Below, one piece after another: positions 6,854 through 7,173 of a DNA stretch of 7,173 nt. The first letter of the stretch is position 1. Every line of letters begins with the position of its first letter. Below the pieces are notes generated by a model, which had not been told where the DNA came from, did no database searches, and saw only the letters and a program-made list of their open reading frames with translations. Source of the DNA: Bacillota bacterium. Lineage in GTDB: Bacteria; Bacillota; Clostridia; Peptostreptococcales; Acidaminobacteraceae. The position numbers were made by a program, and so were the translations under genes. The stretch covers positions 1-7,173 of the forward strand of contig JAUMXJ010000004.1 of assembly GCA_030529205.1 (NCBI GenBank), in the 5' to 3' direction.

Positions 6854-6882
6854 ATGATAGCATAGATGAAACGCTACTTCAA
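6854..6882 (-). promoter_or_regulatory. Predicted sigma-A-type promoter for murA-mreB
   Basis: On the minus strand, TTGAAG (6882-6877, 4/6 to TTGACA), a 17-base spacer, and TATCAT (6859-6854, 5/6 to TATAAT) preceded directly by TGC, an extended -10. A start about seven bases downstream would give a leader of roughly 16-20 bases holding the GGAGG site of murA. This suggests murA is transcribed separately from the upstream sortase gene, although no terminator hairpin is seen between them. Confidence 0.65.
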
Positions 6883-6905
6883 TCAAACAAAAAACGAATA
6901 TAAAA

Positions 6906-7173
6906 CTATTTCAGTATCGCATGAACAATCAATCTGTACTGATCCGACTCCGGCGGATCGCATGTAATCAGAGTCAAAATTTTCTTCGTCCTGCTACGGT
7001 TGAGCACTTCGACCTGATGCGGAAGGACGACCAAGGTTTCATAGACAACATACTCATAATCCGTCCCGTTGTAATTGACAAAAATGGAATCTCCCACAGT
7101 CAATTCATCCAGCCGATTGAAAAAATACCACTTCGCTCTTCCTCTGTGCGCCGCAACACCGCAGTTTCCGATT
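6906..7173 (-). CDS. Sortase, C-terminal part, cut by the right edge
   Basis: The last 88 codons of a cysteine transpeptidase that links surface proteins or pilin subunits to the wall on the outer face of the membrane. The frame is open to the edge, beginning IGNCGVAAHRGR and ending VHAILK. All three catalytic residues of the family are visible: His in AAHRG (codon 7148-7146), Cys in TLITCDPP (6962-6960) and Arg in YRLIVHA (6935-6933). FNRLDELTVGDSIFV is the usual stretch between His and Cys. The N-terminal membrane anchor lies outside the window. No hydrophobic segment follows the catalytic Arg, so there is no C-terminal anchor. TLITCDPP does not settle the class (D or E-like seem possible). 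No LPXTG-type substrate is encoded in the window. It ends 74 bases before murA. Confidence 0.9.
   Translation of the reverse strand, partial: IGNCGVAAHRGRAKWYFFNRLDELTVGDSIFVNYNGTDYEYVVYETLVVLPHQVEVLNRSRTKKILTLITCDPPESDQYRLIVHAILK

Noticed and set aside
6906..7103. A short independent gene starting at the TTG at 7103
   Set aside because: The frame stays open to the right edge and the upstream codons contain the sortase catalytic His region, so this is an internal part of a larger sortase gene.

Overview
The window looks like ordinary chromosome from a Gram-positive bacterium of the Bacillota, probably a Clostridia-like anaerobe. The evidence is an SLH-domain secreted protein, a sortase, a Cys-type MurA next to MreB, and strong GGAGG ribosome sites on nearly every gene. 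Base composition appears moderate. I cannot name a genus. Every gene I can support lies on the minus strand, so transcription runs from the right edge to the left.

Right part (7173 to about 4277): the C-terminal part of a sortase, a promoter, then murA (first committed step of peptidoglycan synthesis) and mreB (cytoskeletal filament that guides wall synthesis). A good intrinsic terminator follows mreB. The three genes share a cell-envelope theme. The murA-mreB pairing resembles the murAA...mbl region of Bacillus subtilis, but without the sporulation genes that lie between them there.

Left part (4230 to 1): a second run of closely spaced genes. It encodes a secreted protein with three SLH repeats, Ig-like beta domains and a Ser/Thr-rich linker; a PLP-dependent D-serine ammonia-lyase; a double zinc-ribbon protein with one C-terminal membrane helix; and the first ten codons of another CxxC protein running off the left edge. 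Gaps are 49, 32 and 9 bases, so one transcript is likely, but the gene products suggest no obvious shared pathway.

I found no mobile element, CRISPR array, tRNA, rRNA or convincing new multi-gene system. The points most worth a second look are a 23-residue insertion and basic tail in MurA, a substituted glycine loop in the D-serine ammonia-lyase, the unassigned SLH/Ig protein, an imperfect tandem repeat in the mreB leader, and the short gap between the mreB terminator and the SLH gene. No gap between genes exceeds 100 bases.
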